From Ectothiorhodospiraceae bacterium (lineage in GTDB: Bacteria; Pseudomonadota; Gammaproteobacteria; Nitrococcales; AK92), in the NCBI GenBank assembly GCA_029263635.1, contig JAJUFY010000068.1:1-9406 (forward strand): a stretch of 9,406 nucleotides of DNA. The letters run 5' to 3'. The notes below the pieces were generated by a model that was not told the DNA's origin, made no database searches, and saw only the letters and a list, made by a program, of their open reading frames with translations. Every line of letters begins with the position of its first letter. The stretch's first letter is position 1. The position numbers and the translations under genes are program-made. This document shows positions 1 to 5,316 of this stretch, piece after piece.

Positions 1-264
1 CTCGCGGCTCGGCACCTCGCCGGTGAGCAACACGATGTTGTTATAGCTGGTGACGTTGATGTGGCTGCCTTCGAACGCCGGGTCTTTTTTCAGGCGCTGG
101 CGAATGCCCAGCTCGATATCCTGATCGCTGAGAATGGTGGCCGCGCTGCGGCGGTCATGGACGACGGCGACGCCGGTGGCGGCGCCGCCGATGACGAGCG
201 GGACACAGCCCTGGAGCACGAGGCTGAGCAGGACGAGGATCAGTACCGGACGGATGGTGGGCAT
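1..264 (-). CDS. dolP: DolP/YraP-like BON-domain outer-membrane lipoprotein (partial, 3' end off window)
   Basis: The first 88 codons are visible; the rest lies beyond the left edge. The protein opens with a lipoprotein signal peptide: a short basic start (MPTIR), a hydrophobic stretch at residues 7-17, and a lipobox LQGC with the acylated Cys at residue 20. No Asp follows the Cys, so outer-membrane retention is expected. A Gly/Ala-rich linker and a DRRSAATILSDQDIE stretch follow, then the start of a BON domain (about residue 48 on), including INVTSYNNIVLLTGEVP, typical of YraP/DolP. DolP in E. coli is an outer-membrane lipoprotein needed for envelope integrity and proper BAM function. The start is set by a GGAG ribosome site at 272-275, 7 nt upstream, which touches the diaA stop; the diaA stop and this ATG are 4 nt apart, so the pair is probably cotranscribed. 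The identity is firm at family level; the second BON domain cannot be seen. Confidence 0.88.
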   Translation of the reverse strand, partial: MPTIRPVLILVLLSLVLQGCVPLVIGGAATGVAVVHDRRSAATILSDQDIELGIRQRLKKDPAFEGSHINVTSYNNIVLLTGEVPSRE

Positions 265-268
265 GGAA

Positions 269-868
269 TTACTCCGCAGGAACGGCGCCGAACAGATGCT
301 GATCGATCAGGTCGCAGAGGCAGTGAATGACGAGCAGGTGCACCTCATGGATGCGCGCTGCGGCCGCGACCGGAACCCTGATCTCGACGTCGCCGGCCGC
401 CAGCAGGTCGGCCAGGGCGCCGCCTTCGCCACCGGTCAGGGCAACGACCTGCATGCCGCGTTCGTGGGCAGCCTCGACCGCGGCCAGCATGTTCTCGGCG
501 TCAGCGCTGGTGCCGATCGCCAGCAGCACGTCGCCGCTTTGCCCCAGTGCACGCACCTGCCTGGAAAAGGTCTCGCGATAGCTGGCGTCGTTGGCGATGG
601 ACGTCAGGGTCGGGCCGTCTGCCGTCAGGGTGATGGCCGGCAGTCCCGGCCGTTCCATCTCGAAGCGGTTTAGCAGCTTGGAGGTGAAATGCTGGGCGTC
701 TGCCGCCGAGCCGCCGTTGCCGCAGCTCAGGATCTTGTGGCCGTCCTGCAGGCAGATCGCCATCAGCTCGGCGGCGAGCACGATGCGCGACGGCAGGTGA
801 TCCATTGCCAGCTGCTGAGCGCGGATGCTCTCGTGGAAATGCTGTACGACTCTATCGTGTGGAACCAT
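269..868 (-). CDS. diaA: SIS-domain protein, DiaA/GmhA family (DiaA-like)
   Basis: This is a 199-residue SIS (sugar isomerase) protein, close to E. coli DiaA (196 aa). The SIS phosphosugar motif CGNGGSAADAQH is at residues 49-60, followed by NRFEMERPGLPAI (67-79), QVRALGQSGDVLLAI (104-118) and the C-terminal EVHLLVIHCLCDLID (175-189), all hallmarks of the DiaA/GmhA group. DiaA binds DnaA as a tetramer and promotes replication initiation; GmhA makes D-glycero-D-manno-heptose 7-phosphate for LPS. GmhA catalytic positions are changed here: Lys64 stands where Glu is expected, His174 where Gln is expected, and the phosphate-binding Ser loop reads GTSADAEN. This favours a binding role over isomerase activity. 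I chose the ATG at 868 because homologues begin near this point; an open frame extends to 925, but those 19 residues look unlike the family. An AGAGAA stretch is the only ribosome-site candidate. The 91 nt up to yraN (869-959) hold nothing I can name. Confidence 0.85.
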   Translation of the reverse strand: MVPHDRVVQHFHESIRAQQLAMDHLPSRIVLAAELMAICLQDGHKILSCGNGGSAADAQHFTSKLLNRFEMERPGLPAITLTADGPTLTSIANDASYRETFSRQVRALGQSGDVLLAIGTSADAENMLAAVEAAHERGMQVVALTGGEGGALADLLAAGDVEIRVPVAAAARIHEVHLLVIHCLCDLIDQHLFGAVPAE

Positions 869-959
869 GCTGTTCTCTGATGCGGTGCGAGCAGGCCGCT
901 GCCGGCCCGTCTCGATCCGCTGCACGTCACCGTAACGTTCGGGTTGTGGAAAGGAGCCG

Positions 960-1298
960 TCAGCCGGCTTCGAAGGCGCCGGCTATCCAGTCGATGCCGC
1001 CAGCTCCGTCGAGGCTGACGACATCGAAGCGGCAGGCGGGCAGGTTCCCCCGCCGCTGCAGATAATGTTCGGCGGTCAGCTGCAGCCGCCGCTGCTTGCG
1101 GGCGTCGACACTGTCAGCGCCGCTGCCGTAGCGGGGATTGCGGCGTTGACGCACTTCGACGAAAACCACGGTCTGGCCGTCCTGCATGATCAGATCGATC
1201 TCTCCGTGCGGCGACCGGTAGTTTCTGGCCAGCAGGATCAGGCCACGCGCTGCCAGATACGCCTCTGCCGCCCGCTCTGCCGCTTCACCACGCCGCAT
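960..1298 (-). CDS. yraN: YraN / UPF0102 family putative endonuclease-fold protein
   Basis: This is a small (112 aa) UPF0102 protein with a restriction-endonuclease-like PD-(D/E)XK fold. The N-terminal helix (RRGEAAERAAEAYLAARGL) is followed by the core motif GEIDLIMQDG (residues 32-41) and VVFVEVRQRR (44-53), giving Asp35, Glu48 and Arg50 as the putative active-site set; the E-V-R form is also found in E. coli YraN. DARKQRRL and CRFDVVSLDG later in the protein are also family features. The cellular role is unproven; nuclease activity is inferred from the fold. The start at 1298 puts the protein directly on the family's first conserved residues and overlaps the lpoA stop by 14 nt. An in-frame ATG at 1349 would add 17 Arg/Pro-rich residues lying wholly inside lpoA; neither has a strong ribosome site (a GGA lies 5 nt before the chosen ATG). 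Overlap with lpoA implies translational coupling. Confidence 0.85.
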   Translation of the reverse strand: MRRGEAAERAAEAYLAARGLILLARNYRSPHGEIDLIMQDGQTVVFVEVRQRRNPRYGSGADSVDARKQRRLQLTAEHYLQRRGNLPACRFDVVSLDGAGGIDWIAGAFEAG

Positions 1299-3240
1299 TG
1301 CCGTCCATGGTCGAAGAAGTGGCGGCAGGTTCCGCCTCCGCCTCGTCATGATCGGGATTGAAGCCAAAGGCGCGCTGCGCGGCCTGGCCGTCAAAGCGCA
1401 GGGTGCCGCTGCGGAAGCCGGCCGGGAACAGGCGCCGGCGGATCTGGCCCTGCGCATCCAGGCTCAGCACGCCGCTGTGGCCTTCCAGCGATTCGGTCGG
1501 ATGCTGGCGCAGCAGGGGCAGATAGCGGACCAGCAGATAGGCATCGATGCCGAAAGCGTACAGGCGCGGATGCTGAGACGCCATCTCGCGCAGCTGCTGC
1601 AGTTCCTGGCGATTCAGTCCATGGCCGGGCACGGCGCGCAGCAGCCAGGGCATGTCGACGATCTGCACGCCGTCCAGGTCCTTGTCGGCCTGGTTGGGAG
1701 CGCCGCTGTAGGCGTGCGAGGTGGCGATGACGGGAACGTCGATCGCATCGAAGAACCGCAGCTGCGGGCGGATCAGTCGCGCGGCGCGCGGGAAGGCGCC
1801 GACAAAGATCACTTCCACATCCTGGCGGCGCTGCGGCTCGGTCCTGATGCTGCGCTTGAGAGTGTTGCGCAGCTGGCGGGCGCGCTGGTTGCTGGCGTTG
1901 AGGTTGAGCAGTGCCGAGATGGGGGCACTGAAGTCCGTGCCCTGGGCGTTGTACGACACCGTTTCCAGCACCGTGCCGCCGCGCTGTTCCAGGGCCCTGG
2001 TGAAGGCCGCGGCGACGCGCTCGCCCCATTCGCCTTCCGGCACCATGACCAGCGCCCGTTCGAGTCCCTGCGAGACCGCGTAATCGGCCGCGGCGACCGC
2101 CTCATCCTCCGGCGCCAGGGCGAACTGGTACATGCCGCTGACCGGGTCCACGCCGGCGGGCAGGGTGTTCAGCGCCAGCAGCGGCGTGGTGAGGCGGCTG
2201 GCGCTGGCCAGCATGATCAGGGATTCCTTGGTCAGCGGACCGACCACGAAATCGCTGCCGGCGCTGACCGCTTCCTGATAAGCCGTCAGCGCCCGGATCG
2301 GATCGTCGCCGACGTCGTAGATCTTGATCTGCGGCCGGTAATCGGAGGCGTAGTAGGCCGCCATGAAGCCTTCCAGGACCGCCTTGCCGGGCACGCTCAA
2401 GTTGCCGCTCAGCGGCAGCAGCAGCGCGACCCGCTCGGGCGCGCTCACCGCATCCCGATAATAGGCGAGCAGTTCCTGGATCAGGCCGTCGTTGGCGGGG
2501 TGGCGCGGATAACGCCGCCGCCACTGCTTCAGCTCGGCTTCCAGGGTGTCCGGTTCCAGTCGATGGCTGCGGGTCAGGTAGGCGAGTTCGAGCCAGGCGC
2601 CCGTCTGATCGGGTGGCGGCGGCATGAGTGCGCGCAGCATCTCGAGCGGAACTTCGGACAGCGTGGTCCAGATGGCGCGCTGGTTCTGCTCGCGCAGGCG
2701 CCGGTCGGGCAGCAGCGCATCCAGCTCTACCAGCGCCCGCGCGGCATCCAGCGGCCTGCCGGTGGCCTCGGCCAGCTCCGCCTGGGTGCGGAGCCAGGGG
2801 GCGCGCAGCTGGGGGGTTGGCGGGTCCAGCAGCGACAGCCGGTTCTCGGCCGCCAGGATCTGGCCGCCGGCCAGCAGCAGCCGGATTTCCAGCAGTGCCT
2901 TGCGGTAGCGGTGCGGGTCGGGCAGCAGCAGTTCGTTGACTCGCGCCAGGAGGGCTTCGCTCGCCGAGGTCTGGCCCAGGTCCAGGCGAATCTCCGCCGC
3001 CCGCAGCAACAGCAGTGGCTGCTGATCCGGGCTGGCTGTGTCCGCGCGCGCTTCCAGCAGGGCCGCCGCCCGTTCCGGTTCGCCGCGCGCCAGCAGGTCT
3101 GTGGCCGCGTCGCTCGGCTCGCGGGCGCCGACCACGGGCGGCGCCGGCTGTTGTACCCGGGGCTGGGGAGGCGCACAGGCGGTCAGCAGCAGTGCAACGG
3201 CAAGGATGAGAGCGGATACACGCACGATAAGCACGTCCAT
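1285..3240 (-). CDS. lpoA: LpoA, outer-membrane lipoprotein activator of PBP1A (LppC family)
   Basis: This 651-residue lipoprotein is similar in size to E. coli LpoA (678 aa). The signal peptide has hydrophobic residues 9-19 and a lipobox LTAC with Cys22, followed by a Pro-rich linker (23-40). Residues about 41-262 are helical TPR-like repeats (ATDLLARGEPERAAALLEAR and similar). Residues about 266-625 form a periplasmic-binding-protein-like domain opening with RVALLLPLSGNLSVPGKAVL and containing DFVVGPLTKES (330-340), VIFVGAFPRAARLIRPQL (477-494) and YAFGIDAYLL (561-570), all typical of the LppC/LpoA family. LpoA reaches from the outer membrane through the periplasm to stimulate PBP1A peptidoglycan synthesis. 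An acidic, low-complexity tail (632-651) ends the protein. The ATG at 3240 is chosen because it sits just before the signal peptide; no good ribosome site precedes it. It is the first gene of the minus-strand group lpoA-yraN-diaA-dolP, divergent from rsmI. Confidence 0.92.
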   Translation of the reverse strand: MDVLIVRVSALILAVALLLTACAPPQPRVQQPAPPVVGAREPSDAATDLLARGEPERAAALLEARADTASPDQQPLLLLRAAEIRLDLGQTSASEALLARVNELLLPDPHRYRKALLEIRLLLAGGQILAAENRLSLLDPPTPQLRAPWLRTQAELAEATGRPLDAARALVELDALLPDRRLREQNQRAIWTTLSEVPLEMLRALMPPPPDQTGAWLELAYLTRSHRLEPDTLEAELKQWRRRYPRHPANDGLIQELLAYYRDAVSAPERVALLLPLSGNLSVPGKAVLEGFMAAYYASDYRPQIKIYDVGDDPIRALTAYQEAVSAGSDFVVGPLTKESLIMLASASRLTTPLLALNTLPAGVDPVSGMYQFALAPEDEAVAAADYAVSQGLERALVMVPEGEWGERVAAAFTRALEQRGGTVLETVSYNAQGTDFSAPISALLNLNASNQRARQLRNTLKRSIRTEPQRRQDVEVIFVGAFPRAARLIRPQLRFFDAIDVPVIATSHAYSGAPNQADKDLDGVQIVDMPWLLRAVPGHGLNRQELQQLREMASQHPRLYAFGIDAYLLVRYLPLLRQHPTESLEGHSGVLSLDAQGQIRRRLFPAGFRSGTLRFDGQAAQRAFGFNPDHDEAEAEPAATSSTMDGNAAW

Positions 3241-3342
3241 GAGGTCGGGAGCGTCGGAGCGCTGGAAAACTTTTTTCGGCAGCCTGCTAATGTGGAGACG
3301 TTTACTATAACGGAAACCTTCCACGCCATTGCAGGAGCACAC
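3241..3342. promoter_or_regulatory. Divergent lpoA/rsmI intergenic region with candidate -10 boxes
   Basis: This 102-nt gap lies between two genes that start in opposite directions, so it should hold both promoters. An AT-rich core at 3301-3311 carries overlapping -10-like hexamers: TATAAC on the plus strand (3306-3311) and TATAGT on the minus strand (3309-3304), each matching five of six consensus positions. Neither has a convincing -35 box at 16-18 nt. If both are used, the two polymerases would compete for the same DNA. A run of T residues at about 3271-3276 has no stem typical of a terminator. The assignment of promoters here rests on context more than on motif quality. Confidence 0.4.
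3333..3337 (+). promoter_or_regulatory. Ribosome binding site of rsmI (decides the GTG start)
   Basis: AGGAG lies 5 nt upstream of GTG 3343. The reading frame is open for a further 665 codons upstream, so this site, plus the match of the following residues (AGTLYVIATPIGNL) to RsmI N-termini, is what fixes the start. Confidence 0.8.
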
Positions 3343-4182
3343 GTGGCCGGCACCCTGTACGTCATCGCCACGCCGATCGGTAATCTGGAGGATATCAGCC
3401 AGCGCGCCTTGCGTTTGTTGAACCAGGTCGACCTGATCGCCGCCGAGGATACCCGGCATACCGGCAAGCTGCTGCGGCATTTCGGAATCCACAAGCCGCT
3501 GCGCAGCCTGCACGAGCATAATGAGCAACAGCAGGCGGAGGGCCTGGTCGGACTGCTCCTGCAGGGGCAGGACATCGCCCTGGTGAGCGATGCGGGCACA
3601 CCCTTGGTAAGCGACCCCGGCTACCGGTTGGTCAGGGCGGCGCACGCTGCCGGCGTTCCGGTTTCGCCGGTGCCCGGTCCCAGCAGTCTGGTCGCGGCGT
3701 TGTCGGTGGCCGGCCTGCCGACCGACCGCTTCGCCTTCGAGGGCTTCCTGCCGGCCAAGGACGGCCCGCGCCAGAGAGCCCTGGCGGCCTTGGCGAGCGA
3801 TCCGCGGACCCTGGTGTTCTTCGAGTCCCCGCACCGGGTGCTGCGCACGCTGGAGGATATGGCGGCGGCCTTCGGGGCGGACCGCGAGGCGGCCATTGCC
3901 CGCGAACTGACCAAGACCTTCGAGACCATATATACCGCTCCGCTGGGCGAGCTGCCGGCCTGGCTGCAAGCCGACCCGGACCGGCAGCGGGGCGAATTCG
4001 TGCTGATGGTGGCCGGTCGCCGCTCCGGCGAAGCCGAGCAGGATACGGCCGAAGCCGAGCGGGTGCTGCAGGTCCTGCTGGCGGAGCTGCCGGTACGCCA
4101 GGCCGCCGGGCTTGCCGCCGAACTGACGGGACTGCCCCGCAACCGGCTCTACGAACTCGCCCTGGCGATGGGCAAGCGCTGA
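3343..4182 (+). CDS. rsmI: RsmI, 16S rRNA (cytidine1402-2'-O)-methyltransferase
   Basis: This is a 279-residue SAM-dependent methyltransferase of the tetrapyrrole (corrin/porphyrin) methylase superfamily; E. coli RsmI has 286 residues. Family motifs run in order: TPIGNL (10-15), AEDTR (34-38), VSDAGTPLVSDPG (81-93), PGPSS (111-115), FEGFLP (132-137), FFESPHR (159-165), RELTK (187-191) and GEFVLMV (217-223). A small C-terminal helical domain ends in LTGLPRNRLYELAL (261-274), as in other RsmI proteins. It 2'-O-methylates C1402 in the decoding centre of 16S rRNA; RsmH, encoded 1.1 kb downstream, adds the N4-methyl group to the same base, giving m4Cm1402. The start is GTG with a good ribosome site. 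The stop lies only 8 nt before the predicted -35 box of rnpB. No truncation or frameshift is seen. Confidence 0.95.
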   Translation: MAGTLYVIATPIGNLEDISQRALRLLNQVDLIAAEDTRHTGKLLRHFGIHKPLRSLHEHNEQQQAEGLVGLLLQGQDIALVSDAGTPLVSDPGYRLVRAAHAAGVPVSPVPGPSSLVAALSVAGLPTDRFAFEGFLPAKDGPRQRALAALASDPRTLVFFESPHRVLRTLEDMAAAFGADREAAIARELTKTFETIYTAPLGELPAWLQADPDRQRGEFVLMVAGRRSGEAEQDTAEAERVLQVLLAELPVRQAAGLAAELTGLPRNRLYELALAMGKR

Positions 4183-4190
4183 ACGATCGG

Positions 4191-4217
4191 TTGGCTTGCG
4201 GTCTAAGCGTGTACAAT
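4191..4217 (+). promoter_or_regulatory. Predicted sigma70 promoter of rnpB
   Basis: A TACAAT -10 box at 4212-4217 lies 7 nt before the predicted 5' end of the RNase P RNA at 4225, the right spacing for initiation there. The best upstream partner is TTGGCT at 4191-4196 with a short 15-nt spacer; GGTTGG at 4189-4194 would give 17 nt but is a poorer match. The promoter occupies almost the whole interval between the rsmI stop and the RNA. Confidence 0.55.
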
Positions 4218-4224
4218 CGCGTTC

Positions 4225-4577
4225 GGGAGTCGGCCGGACAGTCGCTGCGCCTTCGGGCGTGGAGGAAAGTCCGGGCTCCGCAGGGCAGGGTGCCAGGTAA
4301 CGCCTGGGAGGCGCGAGCCTACGGAAAGTGCCACAGAAAACAGACCGCCTTAGCGTCCTGATCATGACGCCGGTAAGGGTGAAAAGGTGCGGTAAGAGCG
4401 CACCGCGCGGGTGGCAACACGCCGCGGCACGGTAAACCCCACCCGGAGCAAGACCAAATAGGGGAGCATTGGTGTGGCCCGCACTGCTCCCGGGTAGGTC
4501 GCTAGAGGCGCACGGTGACGTGCGTCCCAGATGACTGACTGTCCCCGACAGAACCCGGCTTACAGGCCGACTCCCGC
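4225..4577 (+). ncRNA. rnpB: RNase P RNA, bacterial type A
   Basis: This is the catalytic RNA of RNase P, which removes 5' leaders from pre-tRNAs, in the type A architecture of E. coli M1 RNA. The ends are set by the P1 helix: GGGAGTCGGCC at 4225-4235 is perfectly complementary to GGCCGACTCCC at 4565-4575. Conserved blocks appear in order: GGAGGAAAGTCCGGGCTCC (4261-4279), GGCAGGGTGCCAGGTAACGC (4284-4303), GTAAGGGTGAAAAGGTGCGG (4373-4392), CACGGTAAACCCCACCCGG (4428-4446), AGCAAGACCAAATAGGGG (4447-4464) and ACAGAACCCGGCTTA (4548-4562). The L15 GGT (4471-4473) that pairs with the tRNA CCA end is intact, inside a P15 stem of GGGAGCA with TGCTCCC. A hairpin at P12 (GCGTC/GACGC, loop CTGATCAT) and a compact P3 region make it about 353 nt, shorter than M1 (377 nt). 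I see nothing that would disable it. Confidence 0.97.
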
Positions 4578-4590
4578 CTTTCAATGCTGT

Positions 4591-4618
4591 GCCGGGCCCC
4601 GCCCGGCCTGTCGTTTTT
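4591..4618 (+). terminator. Probable intrinsic terminator of rnpB
   Basis: A perfect 7-bp stem, GCCGGGC (4591-4597) and GCCCGGC (4601-4607) with a CCC loop, is followed after 6 nt by five T residues (4614-4618). The stem strength and the position 13 nt after the RNA end fit a terminator; the gap before a short T run is not ideal, so read-through is possible. Confidence 0.6.
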
Positions 4619-4730
4619 GCCTGCCCACGACGCCTGTCTGCCGCCAGGCGCTAAGCAAATGATTTCACGACCGAAACGGAGCGTCTCCGCGGGTGCCCCG
4701 TCGCTGCGTGGCGTCAGTGTCCGTAAGTCA
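4619..4730. other. Intergenic stretch with no gene, two small hairpins
   Basis: This is the first part of the 286-nt gap between rnpB and mraZ. I find no plausible gene. Two small inverted repeats are present: CGCCTG (4631-4636) with CAGGCG (4645-4650), and CGGAG (4677-4681) with CTCCG (4685-4689). Neither is followed by a T run, and I assign no role to either. Confidence 0.5.
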
Positions 4731-4771
4731 TTGTCAATAAAGCAAGATTCCTGTTTCGCTTTGCTTGACAA
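4731..4771. repeat. Inverted repeat overlapping the -35 box of the mra promoter
   Basis: TTGTCAA (4731-4737), a 4-nt TAAA interruption and GCAA (4742-4745) are complementary to the continuous TTGCTTGACAA at 4761-4771, giving 11 paired bases with one bulge. The right arm contains the whole TTGACA -35 element. The position suggests a possible operator or structured upstream element, but no known regulator is recognised from the sequence. Confidence 0.5.
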
Positions 4772-4794
4772 GCTTCCGAAGGGCTCCCTATAGT
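4765..4794 (+). promoter_or_regulatory. Main promoter of the division/cell-wall operon (Pmra-like)
   Basis: A perfect TTGACA -35 box (4765-4770) and a TATAGT -10 box (4789-4794, five of six consensus bases) are separated by 18 nt. Transcription should begin at about 4801, leaving a leader of about 63 nt before mraZ. It sits where the strong E. coli Pmra promoter, which drives the first genes of the dcw cluster, is found, and no other promoter of this quality is visible before murE. Confidence 0.85.
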
Positions 4795-4799
4795 GTGCC

Positions 4800-4829
4800 G
4801 AAGTGGGAAAAAGTGGAACAAAATGGAAC
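4800..4829 (+). promoter_or_regulatory. Predicted MraZ operator: three tandem 10-bp repeats
   Basis: Three direct repeats with an exact 10-nt period start at the expected transcription start: GAAGTGGGAA (4800-4809), AAAGTGGAAC (4810-4819) and AAAATGGAAC (4820-4829). The common core is TGGRA with 5-nt spacers. Work on E. coli MraZ describes TGGGN repeats with 5-nt spacers near the mra promoter, and mollicute MraZ sites contain AAAGTGG; these repeats resemble both. The likely function is autorepression of the operon by MraZ, whose gene follows at once. Confidence 0.82.
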
Positions 4830-4853
4830 CTGGGTGCTAACCCCGGGGCCGGC

Positions 4854-4859
4854 AGGGGG
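4854..4859 (+). promoter_or_regulatory. Ribosome binding site of mraZ (decides the GTG start)
   Basis: AGGGGG lies 4 nt upstream of GTG 4864 in a run of G residues (4855-4860). The frame is open further upstream into the promoter, so this site and the MFRG N-terminus shared with known MraZ proteins set the start. A CCCC at 4841-4844 could pair with the G run. Confidence 0.7.
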
Positions 4860-4863
4860 GAGC

Positions 4864-5316
4864 GTGTTTCGGGGGGTCAGCCATCTCAACCTCGACGACA
4901 AGGGACGTATGTCGTTCCCCAGTCGCTATCGAGACCGGCTGCAAGAAATCTGTGGTGGCGACCTCGTCGTGACCGTGGACCCGGAGCATTGCCTGTTGAT
5001 CTATCCCCTGCCGGATTGGGAAGACATCCAGCAGAAGTTACAACGGCTGCCTAGCTTCAACCCCGCAACCCGCAATTTGCAGCGGCTTCTGATCGGGTAT
5101 GCCACCGACGTGCCGATGGACGGCAACGGTCGCGTCCTGTTGCCGCAGCCATTGCGGGAGTTCGCGTATCTGGAACGTAAGGTCGTACTCGCCGGACAAG
5201 GTAATAAGTTCGAGCTCTGGGACGAAGAACGTTGGAACAAGAACTCCGAAGTCTGGCTGGCCGAGGCGCCGAAGAATCTCGCCTCCGTCGCCGAGCTCGC
5301 GGACCTGGCGCTGTAA
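4864..5316 (+). CDS. mraZ: MraZ transcriptional regulator
   Basis: This 150-residue protein (E. coli MraZ has 152) is a DNA-binding regulator built from two AbrB/MraZ half-domains. The first carries DDKGRMSFPSRYRDRL (11-26) and the second MDGNGRVLLPQPLREF (85-100); each contains the signature D-x-x-G-R. Other family features are LLIYPLPDWE (44-53), NLQRLLIGYA (71-80) and GNKFELWDEERW (113-124). MraZ forms ring-shaped oligomers that bind tandem repeats upstream of its own gene and repress the mra/dcw operon; three matching repeats are present in the leader here. Translation starts at GTG. The TAA stop overlaps the rsmH ATG by one base (TAATG), so rsmH is probably coupled to mraZ. All expected domains are intact. 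Confidence 0.96.
   Translation: MFRGVSHLNLDDKGRMSFPSRYRDRLQEICGGDLVVTVDPEHCLLIYPLPDWEDIQQKLQRLPSFNPATRNLQRLLIGYATDVPMDGNGRVLLPQPLREFAYLERKVVLAGQGNKFELWDEERWNKNSEVWLAEAPKNLASVAELADLAL

Noticed and set aside
1299..1349. Longer yraN start at ATG 1349
   Set aside because: The extra 17 residues are Arg/Pro-rich, fall inside lpoA and lack a ribosome site; the shorter form begins at the conserved domain. It cannot be fully excluded.
1348..3342. A stop-free plus-strand frame of 665 codons antisense to lpoA and continuous with rsmI
   Set aside because: Its product is Gln/Arg/Gly-rich with no family features, and it lies opposite a clear lpoA. The rsmI start is fixed by AGGAG and the conserved N-terminus. 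Long open antisense frames are expected in GC-rich codon usage.
3241..4584. Minus-strand open frame continuing upstream of lpoA across rsmI and rnpB
   Set aside because: It would precede the lpoA signal peptide with about 448 unrelated residues and cross a structural RNA gene; the lipoprotein signal at 3240 marks the true start.
4709..4737. Divergent minus-strand promoter using TTGACAA at 4737-4731 as a -35 box
   Set aside because: No -10-like hexamer is found 16-18 nt downstream on the minus strand.
4765..4863. N-terminal extension of mraZ starting at TTG 4765
   Set aside because: That TTG is the first base triplet of the -35 box; the extension would be translated from promoter and operator DNA. 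GTG 4864 gives the normal MFRG start.
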